Shown here one piece after another: positions 1 through 11,987 of a DNA stretch of 64,000 nucleotides. The notes beneath the pieces are model-generated. The model saw only the letters and a program-made list of their open reading frames with translations, was not told the DNA's origin and did no database searches. A program made the translations under genes and the position numbers. Source of the stretch: Neoechinorhynchus agilis (lineage: Eukaryota; Acanthocephala); assembly GCA_051530055.1 (NCBI GenBank), contig CM121342.1, positions 7,068,001-7,132,000 on the forward strand, written 5' to 3'. Positions within the stretch are counted from its first letter, which is position 1, and every line of letters starts with the position of its first letter.

Positions 1-1480
1 AGGCGCTCATTCACGAATGCGCTGCTGGTGAACACTCACGTTCGTTGTTGCTATCTCCATTCTTGCTCCAGTGAAGACGACGTATTATCTAACGTGCGTA
101 AGGAGTGATGAACACCCTTTCTTATATTTTTCCATTCACACTCGTCTGCTTTCGACGAATCCGAGCGCATTTTCTATGTCGGTCCATCGTGGTTAAAAAG
201 TCTTCATCCGGTTAATGGATTTAACTTTAAAAACCCATTCTAGACTATCTTTTAAGAACACACCCTTTATTGATCGTACACTCACTCAAGCGAAACACTC
301 ATCGGAGCGAAACAAACCAATTTGGCGTTAGTAGGTGTTGATTGTTCATTAAATTCATGGGAGCAAACCAAACTTCGTCTCATGGTGGAAAGCGGGACTT
401 TTTCCATTCCCGCGACAACGAAACCGATGAAACGTCTACTCAAATTGGTATGTAACTGCTTTTTGTAGTTCTTGACACCATTGTTAAATTTGCATCGACT
501 AGCTCTTATGCTTCTCGTCTTATTGATAGAAGTCTTTAATACCAAAAATTTGAAAAGCTTTGACAATCTTAATTGCTCAAAATAAAATCCCAGTTTCGGA
601 TGCGCCTTTTACACTTATTCTTTTTTTGTTAGTTTACCCCATTAATTCCGACCGGGCAACATGTTCACAAAATCCCTAACCCTGGACTCATTGTCCACTA
701 GAACCTCTGAGTTCAAAATTATCGAAGAAATATAGTGTTGTTTTTAATCCCCTGGGTGTCAAAACTGCCCAAAAAAGTAACATTGATTTTATGAAACATT
801 TTAATCCATTGTTCTTGCAAAGAAACCCATGAAAATTAGTTTGAAATGGGATCGTCTTTGTCTAGCCGTTTTAATGGGTTTTTCGCCCGGTTGCAGCTTT
901 AAATGAAATCAGTGTTTGTCCGGAGTGTAGTTGAAGACTCCATTGTTAAATGGAAAAAATTGATGCTTTTGTCAAAGTCTTAACGTTTGTTATAAAGCCT
1001 ATTGTTTCGAACCCATCTTAGTGTTTCTTATTAACAATAAGGAACTTTCAAAAGCTGGCAATACTCACGACGTTACTCATAAATCTACCTCGCACGCGTT
1101 CACATAAATTATCTATGCAAGTGAATACCGTTTTCGGTTCATCGTGCGAAAAAAGCCCTTGTCGATACTCCTTGGACGAAAAACGCACACACACACATCC
1201 ATTATCGATCCTGTTTTCGGAACAAAAAACGCTACCAACATCCTCGTATACCCACGTCGTCGTTTTGTTTAGTGTTTCGTAGCAACACGACATTTGTTCG
1301 AAAAAGGGTTCGGGTTACACTTCTCTTTTTCCTGTCTCCGTGTATGCTTTTCATCTCTTGCTCTCCCATGTCAGAGTTACGCTTTGATGGTGGTGGTGGT
1401 GGCTCATAACCCCTTCCTACACTCTTTATTCTGAAGAACATTTCCAAGAGAACTAAAAAGACCACTTAGATAACGTCCAC
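1..1480. other. Upstream region of the PKA gene, no gene recognised
   Basis: No convincing coding region on either strand. The short minus-strand frames here have no recognisable domain and no splice-consistent continuation. The stretch just before 1481 should hold the promoter and 5' UTR of the PKA gene, but I see no clear core promoter motif. Confidence 0.4.
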
Positions 1481-4154
1481 ATGCATGCCATCCGTAAAAA
1501 ACTACACCAGTTGAAAATCGGCGGACGATCATCCTCGTCGCATTCCACTACACCGACGTCCGGTGGACAGAGTCTGTTCAGCTCAAAGAAAAAACAATCT
1601 TCTCAACCGTCGTCGTCGTCGTCGTCAAATGCCGTCAATACATCCAATATTAGCAACGCTGCCGTCGGGACCACAAGTAACTCGAGTCCGAATAAAGGCC
1701 ACCCACCCGTTGAATCAACCGGATCGCCTGTGAAAGACCGAGAACAATGTAGGAAGGGGTTTTGGGGTTTTTGCTGGAATATAACAACGTATTTCCACGG
1801 CTAACACTACTTTTTAAGTCGAAAAATAACTCGAGTCCGAATAACCGGATCGCCTGTAAAAGACCGAGAACAATGTAGGAAGGCGTTTTGGGGTTTTTGC
1901 TGGAAAATAACAACGTATTTCCACGGCTAACACTACTTTTTAAGTCGAAAAATAACTCAAAGTCAGAGTAAAGCCCCTTTCCTTCCGTTGAATCAACCGC
2001 ATCGCACATAGAAGACCGAGATCAATGTAGGAAAGGGGTTTGTATTCGTTTTTTGCTGAAAAATAACAACGCATTTCCGTACGAAGAATAACTTTTTTAA
2101 GTCGAAAGGAGCCCCTTCCCTTCCGTTTAATCAACCGCATCGCCTATAGAAGACCGAGAAAAATGTAGAAAGGGGTGTTGGGTTCGTTTTTTACTCGAAA
2201 ATAACAACGCATTTCCATATGAAGCACAACTTTTTTTAAGTAAAAAGAAACTCAGAGTAAAGCCCCTCCCCCTGGGTTCGCTTTTTACTCGAAAATAGAA
2301 ACGCATTTCCATATGAAGCACAACTTTTTTTAAGTAAAAAGAAACTCAGAGTAAAGCCCCTCGCCCTGGGTTCGCTTTTTACTCGAAAATAACAACGCAT
2401 TTCCATATGAAGCACAACTTTTTTTAAGTAAAAAGAAACTCAGAGTAAAGCCCCTCCCCCTGGGTTCGCTTTTTACTCGAAAATAGAAACGCATTTCCAT
2501 ATGAAGCACAACTTTTTTAAGTAAAAAGAAACTCAGAGTAAAGCCCCTCCCCCTGGGTTCGTTTTTTACTCGAAAATAACAACGCATTTCCGTACTAAAC
2601 ACAACTTTTTTAAGTAAAAAGAAACTCAGGGTAAAGCTCCTCCCCCCGTTGAATCAACCGCATCGCCTATAGAAGACCGAGAAAAATGTAGAAAGGGGTG
2701 TTGGGTTCGTTTTTTACTCGAAAATAACAACGCATTTCCGTACTAAACACAACTTTTTTAAGTCAAAAATTACCTCTCGAAGGCAAGAGAAGAGTTCTAC
2801 CAAAGATATGACAAACCACCATCGGTGAGATTATTCTTCGAGATAAACCCAATCTTCTTCTTTTTTTACAAAATAGTCAGAATCAAGCCTGGATGATTTC
2901 GAGTGCATTAGAACGCTCGGTACTGGATCCTTTGGCCGCGTAATGCTTGTCTGCAAAAAGGCTTCCGATGATTATTACGCTATGAAGATCTTGGACAAAC
3001 AAAAGGTGCCACTCATTTGGACGAAAGTGTGTTTTTACCCCTAAGGATGAAATAGGTGGTGAAACTAAAACAAATCGAGCATACACTTAACGAAAAACGC
3101 ATTCTGAGTGCAGTCGATTTCCCGTTCTTAGTTAATCTTAAATATCACTTCAAGGTTTGATGCCTCTTTTTGCTTACCTATTTAGCTTCTTTTTTAGGAC
3201 AATTCATATTTGTACATGGTCCTAGAGTTTGTTAGTGGAGGAGAAATGTTCTCACATCTGCGTAGAGTAGGCAGATTTAGGCTAGTAAATCTTCGTTTCT
3301 TCGCACCTTAAACTTTAAATAATAATAGTGAGCCACATTCGAGGTTTTACGCCTCCCAGATTGTATTAACTTTCGAATATCTACACTATCTCGATATTGT
3401 CTACAGAGATCTCAAACCGGAAAATCTCTTGATCAGTTCCGACGGATACGTCAAGGTTTTCTACGTGTTTTTTAACTTTTTCTTTTCAAACAATAGGTTA
3501 CTGATTTCGGTTTTGCTAAAAAAATCAAAGGACGGACTTGGACTTTATGTGGAACGCCAGAATATCTCGCTCCCGAGATTATTCTTAGCAAGGTTTCGTT
3601 GCACTTGTTTGTTAGAAAGCGTACAAAATTATATAAAAAGGGATACAACAAAGCGGTTGACTGGTGGGCTTTAGGAGTGCTGATATATGAAATGGCAGCG
3701 GGCTATCCGCCGTTCTTTGCGGATCAGCCCATTCAAATCTACGAAAAAATCGTTTCTGGCAAGGTTTATATTAATCTTTAAAGCGTCCTCGCAGTTTAAG
3801 TGCTTTCCAAAAAAGGTTCGATTCCCATCGCACTTTTCAAGTGATCTAAAGGATCTTCTTCGTAATATACTACAAACTGATCTGACAAAAAGATATGGAA
3901 ATCTTAAAAACGGTGTTGATGACGTTAGAAACCATAAATGGTTCAGCAATACCGATTGGATTGCGACCTATCAGAAAAAGGTTTGATTCCCTGAACTTGA
4001 TCATCGTACCATTCATCTACTGCCAAAGATTGAACCTCCCTTTGTGCCGAAAGTAAAGGGACCAGGCGATCCGGCTAATTTCGATGTCTACGATGAGGAA
4101 TCGCCGAAAATATCATCAACTGAAAAATATGCGAAGGAATTCGAGGACTTTTGA
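1481..4154 (+). CDS. kin-1: cAMP-dependent protein kinase catalytic subunit (PKA-C), 10 exons
   Basis: Ser/Thr kinase released from regulatory subunits by cAMP. Exons: 1481-1748, 2763-2824, 2877-3005, 3056-3154, 3198-3280, 3329-3455, 3497-3592, 3641-3763, 3816-3980, 4029-4154 (425 aa, phases consistent). Residues 1-89 are a Ser-rich extension beginning MHAIRKKL; the myristoylation start of the classical isoform is absent, so this is an alternative N-terminus. Then come the A-helix ([14 protein letters not shown]), Gly loop GTGSFGRV (125-132), ATP lysine K147, YRDLKPEN with catalytic D241, DFG 259-261, activation-loop T272 in [10 protein letters not shown], and the C-terminal hydrophobic motif FEDF. 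Intron 5 has a GC donor (after 3280). Intron 1 is a 1-kb tandem array made of the flanking exon edges. Identity is certain; the choice of start is less so, since other first exons may lie upstream. Confidence 0.95.
1683..2770 (+). repeat. Intron-1 tandem array carrying exon-1 and exon-2 edges
   Basis: The unit begins with the end of exon 1 (codons for SSPNKG... to DREQ), continues through the donor (CAATGTAGGAAGG), a short T-rich intron and the acceptor (CTTTTTTAAG), and includes the first bases of exon 2 (TCAAAAAT or TCGAAAAAT). Full-type units start near 1683, 1831, 1957 and 2110 and one lies next to exon 2 (about 2630). Between them are shorter ~95-bp derivatives that lost the exon part but kept the acceptor-like stretch. 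Copies degrade inward. The array is the whole of intron 1 (1749-2762). Confidence 0.85.
3281..3328 (+). other. GC-AG intron in the PKA gene
   Basis: Exon 5 must end after TTTAG to give the conserved GRF-SEPH junction, and the next bases are GCTAGTAAAT. The acceptor AATAATAG fits. Nearby GT positions either break frame or delete conserved residues. Confidence 0.75.
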
Positions 4155-4560
4155 GCAAAAGGGGACTTTCAAAAGCAGTAGTCAAATTGGCACAAAAAAG
4201 GTCCTTGTGTCTGAAACAAAACGTTTGCGTGTGCTCGATTGAAAGCTCACTAAATTGTGTAAACACATTTCTACTTCATTAATTCAAACACAATTACTGT
4301 TTAGAAATGAGTTTTGGCAATCTTTTAAATCGGAATGCACTATAAAAACTCGCCTACGAGTGTTTCAAGCGTTCAAAATTTCCAGAATCGCATGCACTAT
4401 GAACGTTCAATAATACGTACTATGCTAACACGGAACTATTTTTACGCTTTTAAAATTGTTATCCTGAATGAACTTAAAAACATGGAAGCGATTAAAGAAC
4501 TCAAAAATGCTCATTAGTTAGACATTCTATAAAAATATATTGGTCGATAGGAGAAAATAA
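4155..4560. repeat. PKA 3' flank with a dispersed repeat fragment
   Basis: No gene. About 4430-4540 is repeated, diverged, at about 6880-6955 (shared GAAGCGATTAAA and TTAGACATT blocks). The segment 4427-4465 recurs at 5238-5275, bracketing the Penelope-like remains between them. Confidence 0.5.
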
Positions 4561-5270
4561 ATGAAATTAAGATTTTATTGGATACTTCGATCCACTATCT
4601 CGGATCTTCTTCAGCGATCTAAAACACATATAACAGGGATTCTCAATTCACGCGTCACATAACATCCGGTGGGAGTCGCATCCTTAATTTGAAATCAGGT
4701 TTATTGCCCTCGAACGTTTCGAACCTATTTATAAGGATTCGATGATAATACGTCCGAAACGCCGACCATTGCGAACTTGTGTTGTAGCGGCACTAAAATC
4801 AATAGTGTGCCCTGTGTTTTTTGCATGGGCCACCACTGCGGAATTAATATCCGTGTTGCGAACAACTGATGATTCGTGCTCCTTCATCCGTCGGGTGAAA
4901 TTGTTGGTCTGCCACACATAGACCTGTTCGCAACCGGAGCACGGAATTTATTCCGTTCCTGGATGTGTGGATATACCGATTGGCCAGTGGAAACTACACG
5001 ACCAGCGTGTACCGAAAGAGAGGTTTACCAGTGGGCCTTGTGCCACGGACAAAATTTCGAGGATTAGGTCACTCATCCACCGTGCTCTTACACATTGTAG
5101 CAACGCTAAGTTGTGTAACGAGGATCCAACAAAAATATATTACGAGTTTTATTCTCTGTTTGGATAACATCACGAAGGGAGAATCCGTATTTTCTGGAAT
5201 CACATTAATTTTGCACATTCAAAAACGAGTCGCAATAAAAGCGGAATAATTTTTGCTTTTAAAATTGTTA
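4560..5270. mobile_element. Penelope-like element remains, two pieces in inverted orientation
   Basis: Minus strand 4729-4960 encodes a GIY-YIG-type tail (QVYVWQTNNFTRRMKEHES, then INSAVVAHAKNTGH), typical of the endonuclease end of Penelope-like elements. Plus strand about 4965-5165 encodes the end of a reverse transcriptase (TSVYRK, then IRSLIHRALTHCSNAKLC). The pieces point in opposite directions and meet near 4965. A hammerhead-like block (CTGAAGAAGATCC ... GGATCGAAG) lies on the minus strand at about 4568-4612. The coding frames are broken. The family call rests on motif memory, without a search. Confidence 0.7.
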
Positions 5271-5273
5271 TCT

Positions 5274-5506
<233 letters not shown>

Positions 5507-5509
5507 CAC

Positions 5510-7690
5510 GTTTATTTGTTAATGAACCAAGAATAGGACTCATGTACCTTTGGGTCCTCATGAACACCTGAGTTCAGAGTTGTTCAAAGAATGCGGTTGT
5601 TGGTTATTGAGTACAGGTCGGTTACGAATATCCAGTCAAGGGGAAGTCCGTTTGTGTGTGGGAGAGTTGGTGGTTATTGTTTGCGGGAGAGTTTGTAAGG
5701 TTGGGTTTCTCCTCAGGATCATTTCGGTCTCGTTATCCGAGAAGATTGGGTAGTATGGGAAAAGAAGCCTAGGTTGCGGGAGGTGCGAGGGAGGACGAAA
5801 TGAATTTGGATTGCGAGTGTTGTGCTCGTGTGAAATGGGAATAAAATGTGGTAGAAATTGTGGTGGTCTGGTTGATAGGCGTTATGATTGTTTTATGAAA
5901 ATAGCATTAAGGCATTCTGCGCAAATTTTAGATGCTCTTTTATGAAACATTTCAAGACGACGGATCAGCGATTTGGAAAGGTTGCAAAATACGGGGTAAC
6001 CGTAGGTGAGGCAGAGTAAAATAAAGCAAGGCGTTTGAGCAGACATATTTTAAAGGTGTTGTGCTTCGGTTCCTATGAACTGATGGAAAATGTAATGTGC
6101 GAGTCCCATTTAAAGTTTGATTAAAATCGGAAACTCAGAATTCTAAGGGAGGCGACTCGTAGGATGCCATTTGGAGGCTCGGGGAAAACTATGGAATTGT
6201 GGCAGAATGAGGGGATCATTTCGAAGCATTTGGAGAAATTCAGGTGGAGTTTGTGATTGGCGCAGAAATCGACTGTTTTGACTTGTGGTGAAGATATTAC
6301 TGGTTAGAAATCATTTTATTGTTCTGAAATATTTCGTGAGGAAACCTCACTTTATCAATAATCTAAAAAGGGTGATGAAAGCTTCGCTACTTCCAAGGTT
6401 TCGGGACCGCGTGCCTGCTCGTAAACCTTGCACTTTATCGTGTGTTCCATTGATTTTAACTACGTCGCTAGCAGGTAGTTTTACGCTGAAAATCGCCTAA
6501 TTGCCTTCCATTGTATTGGCCGCAGAGACGTGGACAGCCTCCAGAACAAGGCGCCGTCCAAGATTTGACTCCTTCTCTATAAATTCGGTGCCTTCATAAT
6601 CTATGCGATGTTGCATAGTTTCCTGGTGGTTTAAAATCGCAGATGAGCGATATACGTGTGTGATTTCGTTAGATGTTAAGAACAGGGAGAGGTGGGATGG
6701 TGATTAGGTGATGAGGGTGATATAATAAAAGTTTAGAATGAGAGGAGAGGTTTGAGGTCGTTTAGGAAAATATTCAAAAGATGTGGTGACAGAACAGCTC
6801 CTTGATGTAAGCCTTTGGTGAGGGATCGGCTGATCATTGAAGAGGCGACCCGGCGGAGAGTCGGGAGAGTTACTTAAAGAAGTCACCATAACATTGAAGC
6901 GATTAAACAACTTCAATTTGCTCATCATTTAGACATTACATAAAAATATTTTGCGACTTTCATATACGGTTCAAACAACTCAACCATTTACGAACCATCC
7001 CTTGACCCGGACGCAATAGCCATTAAATTTACCATATCTCGATTCATAATTTGATAAAGGATGAATAACGCTTTCCAGGTTTAAATAGTTTTCTTCAAGA
7101 AACTTGATTTATTACCAACCCGCGATCTTTGAAACCTTTATTTGCACAACGCCAATAGACGAATATTTAAAATCGATTAAAACACGTTAGAATGTCTGAG
7201 CCCGAATTTAATGATCAGCGTTCCGTCTCAATACCATTTGAAAATTTTTTATCGAGTGTGAAGTGCTCATCGCAATTTCATGGATGTTTTCCGAAACGTG
7301 ACATTTAATGGCTGACAGAAAAGGCCATATCCATAATAACGTTAGTCTTTGATTAAGAAGATGATTTTTTACAAAACAATTTTAAAGTTTTCTTTTGAAT
7401 TATTCGCATTTTTTAAACACGAATTTCAAATTCCATTTAAAAGGAATGATGATGTGAGTGCTTAGAGTGGAAATATCATCCATCCTTGCAAAACTTTGTT
7501 CTTGCAAGGCATTGCGAATCGATCTGAATAAGATGTCAGACGATAGATACCTCCTTGCATTTCGAATGTAGCAGCCGCTGTCATCCGAGAATCGGAGGCG
7601 AACGACTGGCACGCTGATGTTCCTCGGCTTGATAGGCGATTATCCTCATAAATGAGAACACCAGGAGTTATGACCGAGGTTAGTTTAAGA
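5510..7690. repeat. Gene-free region of dispersed repeats
   Basis: No gene recognised. About 5530-5740 is homologous to about 46770-47010 (shared CATGTACTTTGGGTCCTCAT-like start and the TTGTAAGGTTGG / CCTCAG.ATCATTTC blocks). The stretch 6279-6320 (TTTTGACTTGTGGTGAAGAT) recurs at 13589-13630 inside the nucleoporin intron. The rest shows nothing I can name. Confidence 0.5.
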
Positions 7691-7712
7691 TATTGCAGAA
7701 ATTGATGGAGCT

Positions 7713-10700
7713 TTGCGACGGAAAAAGAGTTTAAGAGCTTTGCGTAACGATGACACGAAAGAAGGCTTTATATTACGTCACGAATACGTGATAATGGAGA
7801 ATTTTAGTGAACAAAGTGAAAGGAAAAACAGTTTAAGAGCTTTGTGTAACGATGACACGAAAGAAGGACGGACGTTACGTCACGAATACGTGATAATGGA
7901 GAATTTTTGTGAAAAAGTGCAAAGAAAACACAGTTTAAGAGCGTCGTGGAATGATGACACGACAGAAGGCTTTATATTACGTCACGAATACGTGATAAGG
8001 GAGAATTTTAGTGAACAAAGTGAAAGGAAACACAGATTAAGAGCGTTGTGTAACGATGACACGAAAGAAAGACTATCGTTACGTCACGAATACGTGATAA
8101 GGGAGAATTTTAGTGAACAAAGTGAAAGGAAACACAGATTAAGAGCTTTGTGGAATGATGACACGAAAGAAAGACTGACGTTACGTCACGAATGCGTGAT
8201 AATGGAGAATTTTAGTGAACAACGTGAAAGGAAACACAGTCCAAGAGCGTTGCGTAACGATGACACGAAAGAAAGACTATCGTTACGTCACGAATACGTG
8301 ATAATGGAGAATTTTAGTGAACAAAGTGAAAGGAAACACAGTCTAAGAGCTTTGTGGAATGATGACACGAAAGAAAGACTATCGTTACTTCACGAATACG
8401 TGATAATGGAGAATTTTAGTGAACAAAGTGAAAGGAAACACAGATTAAGAGCGTTGTGTAACGATGACACGACAGAAGGCTTTATATTACGTCACGAATA
8501 CGTGATAATGGAGATTTTTAGTGAACAAAGTGAAAGGTAACGCAGTTTAAGAGCTTTGTGGAATGATGACACGAAAGAAAGACTGTCGTTACGTCACGAA
8601 TACGTGATAATGGAGATTTTTAGTGAACAAAGTGAAAGGAAACACAGTTTAAGAGCTTTGTGGAATGATGACACGAAAGAAAGACTGTCGTTACGTCACG
8701 AATACGTGATAATGGAGAATTTTAGTGAACAAAGTGAAAGGAAACACAGTCTAAGAGCGTTGTGTAACGATGACACGAAAGAAAGACTGTCGTTACGTCA
8801 CGAATACGTGATAATGGAGATTTTTAGTGAACAAAGTGAAAGGAAACACAGTTTAAGAGCTTTGTGGAATGATGACACGAAAGAAGGCTTTATATTACGT
8901 CACGAATACGTGATAATGGAGATTTTTAGTGAACAAAGTGAAAGGAAACACAGTTTAAGAGCGTTGTGGAATGATGACACGAAAGAAAGACTGACGTTAC
9001 GTCACGAATACGTGATAATGGAGATTTTTAGTGAACAAAGTGAAAGGTAACGCAGTTTAAGAGCTTTGTGGAATGATGACACGAAAGAAAGACTGTCGTT
9101 ACGTCACGAATACGTGATAATGGAGATTTTTAGTGAACAAAGTGAAAGGAAACACAGTTTAAGAGCTTTGTGGAATGATGACACGAAAGAAAGACTGTCG
9201 TTACGTCACGAATACGTGATAATGGAGATTTTTAGTGAACAAAGTGAAAGGAAACACAGTTCAAGAGCTTTGTGGAATGATGACACGAAAGAAAGACTGT
9301 CGCTACGTCACGAATACGTGATAATGGAGATTTAGTGAACAAAGTGAAAGGAAACAGTCTAAGAGCGTTGTAACGATGACACGAAAGAAAGACTATCGTT
9401 ACGTCACGAATACGTGATAATGGAGAATTTTAGTGAACAAAGTGAAAGGAAACACAGTTTAAGAGCTTTGTGGAATGATGACACGAAAGAAAGACTGTCG
9501 TTACGTCACGAATACGTGATAATGGAGATTTTTAGTGAACAAAGTGAAAGGTAACGCAGTTTAAGAGCTTTGTGGAATGATGACACGAAAGAAAGACTGT
9601 CGTTACGTCACGAATACGTGATAATGGAGATTTTTAGTGAACAAAGTGAAAGGAAACACAGTTTAAGAGCTTTGTGGAATGATGACACGAAAGAAAGCTG
9701 TAGCTTACGTCACGAATACGTGATAATGGAGATTTTTAGTGAACAAAGTGAAAGGAAACACAGTTTAAGAGCTTTGTGGAATGATGACACGAAAGAAAGA
9801 CTGTCGTTACGTCACGAATACGTGATAATGGAGATTTTTAGTGAACAAAGTGAAACGAAACACAGTTCAAGAGCTTTGTGGAATGATGACACGAAAGAAA
9901 GACTGTCGCTACGTCACGAATACGTGATAATGGAGAATTTTAGTGAACAAAGTGAAAGGAAACACAGTCTAAGAGCGTTGTGTAATGATGACACGAAAGA
10001 AAGACTATCGTTACGTCACGAATACGTGATAATGGAGAATTTTAGTGAACAAAGTGAAAGGAAACACAGTCTAAGAGCGTTGTGGAATGATGACACGAAA
10101 GAAAGACTGTCGTTACGTCACGAATACGTGATAATGGAGAATTTTAGTGAACAAAGTGAAAGGAAACACAGTTTAAGAGCTTTGTGGAATGATGACACGA
10201 AAGAAAGACTTATGTTACGTCACGAATACGTGATAATGGAGATTTTTAGTGAACAAAGTGAAAGGAAACACAGTTTAAGAGCTTTGTGGAATGATGACAC
10301 GAAAGAAAGACTGACGTTACGTCACGAATGCGTGATAATGGAGATTTTTAGTGAACAAAGTGAAAGGTAACGCAGTTTAAGAGCGTTGCGTAACGATGAC
10401 ACGAAAGAAAGACTGACGTTACGTCACGAATGCGATATAATGGAGATTTTTAGTGAACAAAGTGAAAGGTAACGCAGTTTAAGAGCTTTGTGGAATGATG
10501 ACACGAAAGAAAGACTGTCGTTACGTCACGAATACGTGATAATGGAGATTTTTAGTGAACAAAGTGAAAGGAAACACAGTTTAAGAGCTTTGTGGAATGA
10601 TGACACGAAAGAAAGACTGTCGCTACGTCACGAATACGTGATAATGGAGAATTTTAGTGAACAAAGTGAAAGGAAACAGTCTAAGAGCGTTGTGTAACGA

Positions 10701-11850
10701 TGACACGAAAGAAAGACTATCGTTACGTCACGAATACGTGATAATGGAGAATTTTAGTGAACAAAGTGAAAGGAAACACAGTCTAAGAGCTTTGTGGAAT
10801 GATGACACGAAAGAAAGACTATCGTTACGTCACGAATACGTGATAATGGAGAATTTTAGTGAACAAAGTGAAAGGAAACACAGTTTAAGAGCGTTGTGTA
10901 ACGATGACACGAAAGAAGGCTTTATATTACGTCACGAATACGTGATAATGGAGATTTTTAGTGAACAAAGTGAAAGGAAACACAGTTTAAGAGCGTTGTG
11001 GAATGATGACACGAAAGAAAGACTGACGTTACGTCACGAATGCGTGATAATGGAGATTTTTAGTGAACAAAGTGAAAGGAAACACAGTTTAAGAGCTTTG
11101 TGGAATGATGACACGAAAGAAAGACTGTCGTTACGTCACGAATACGTGATAATGGAGATTTTTAGTGAACAAAGTGAAAGGAAACACAGTTCAAGAGCTT
11201 TGTGGAATGATGACACGAAAGAAAGACTGTCGTTACGTCACGAATACGTGATAATGGAGATTTTTAGTGAACAAAGTGAAAGGTAACACAGTTTAAGAGC
11301 TTTGTGGAATGATGACACGAAAGAAAGACTGTCGTTACGTCACGAATACGTGATAATGGAGAATTTTAGTGAACAAAGTGAAAGGAAACACAGTTTAAGA
11401 GCTTTGTGGAATGATGACACGAAAGAAAGACTGTCGTTACGTCACGAATACGTGATAAGGGATTTTTAGTGAACAAAGTGAAAGGAAACACAGTTCAAGA
11501 GCTTTGTGGAATGATGACACGAAAGAAAGACTGTCGTACGTCACGAATCGTGATAAGGTTTTGTGGTGAACCAGTTAAGAGCGTTGTGTAACGATGACAC
11601 GAAAGAAAGACTATCGTTACGTCACGAATACGTGATAATGGAGAATTTTAGTGAACAAAGTGAAAGGAAACACAGTTTAAGAGCTTTGTGGAATGATGAC
11701 ACGAAAGAAAGACTGTCGCTACGTCACGAATACGTGATAATGGAGAATTTTAGTGAACAAAGTGAAAGGAAACATAGTCAAAGAGCGTTGTGTAACGATG
11801 ACACGAAAGAAAGACTGACGTTACGTCACGAATGCCGGATAATGGAGAAT
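7713..11850 (+). repeat. 102-bp tandem satellite, about 41 copies
   Basis: The unit is exactly 102 bp (34 codons), so the plus frame stays open over long stretches and translates to repeats of RALWNDDTKERLSLRHEYVI. A unit variant ending GAAAGGTAACGC introduces a stop and recurs at 8538, 9048, 9552, 10368 and 10470, with a related one at 11284. A few units also have small deletions. Two of the variants are 510 bp apart (five units), which indicates higher-order amplification. Almost every unit contains TTACGTCA, a CRE-like octamer (TGACGTAA on the other strand). It ends about 140 bp beyond the 3' end of the nucleoporin gene. I consider it a satellite, not a gene. Confidence 0.9.
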
Positions 11851-11987
11851 TTGAGTGAAGATATCGAATTTGTAGAGAAATTTAGGCTGCATAAACGTTT
11901 GATTCTTTTAGAAATATTGATAGAATATGCGCATGGGTAATAACGTGTGTTGTTTTTCAATTTGATTAGTGACAAAAGTGGTCTTTA

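Noticed and set aside
282-1465. Three minus-strand ORFs before the PKA gene
   Set aside because: Short, no domains, no splice-consistent joining, low-complexity parts.
7713-11940. A large repetitive protein gene on the plus strand
   Set aside because: No ATG-led start at the 5' end, a stop-bearing unit variant recurs six times, and several units have frame-breaking deletions. Treated as satellite.
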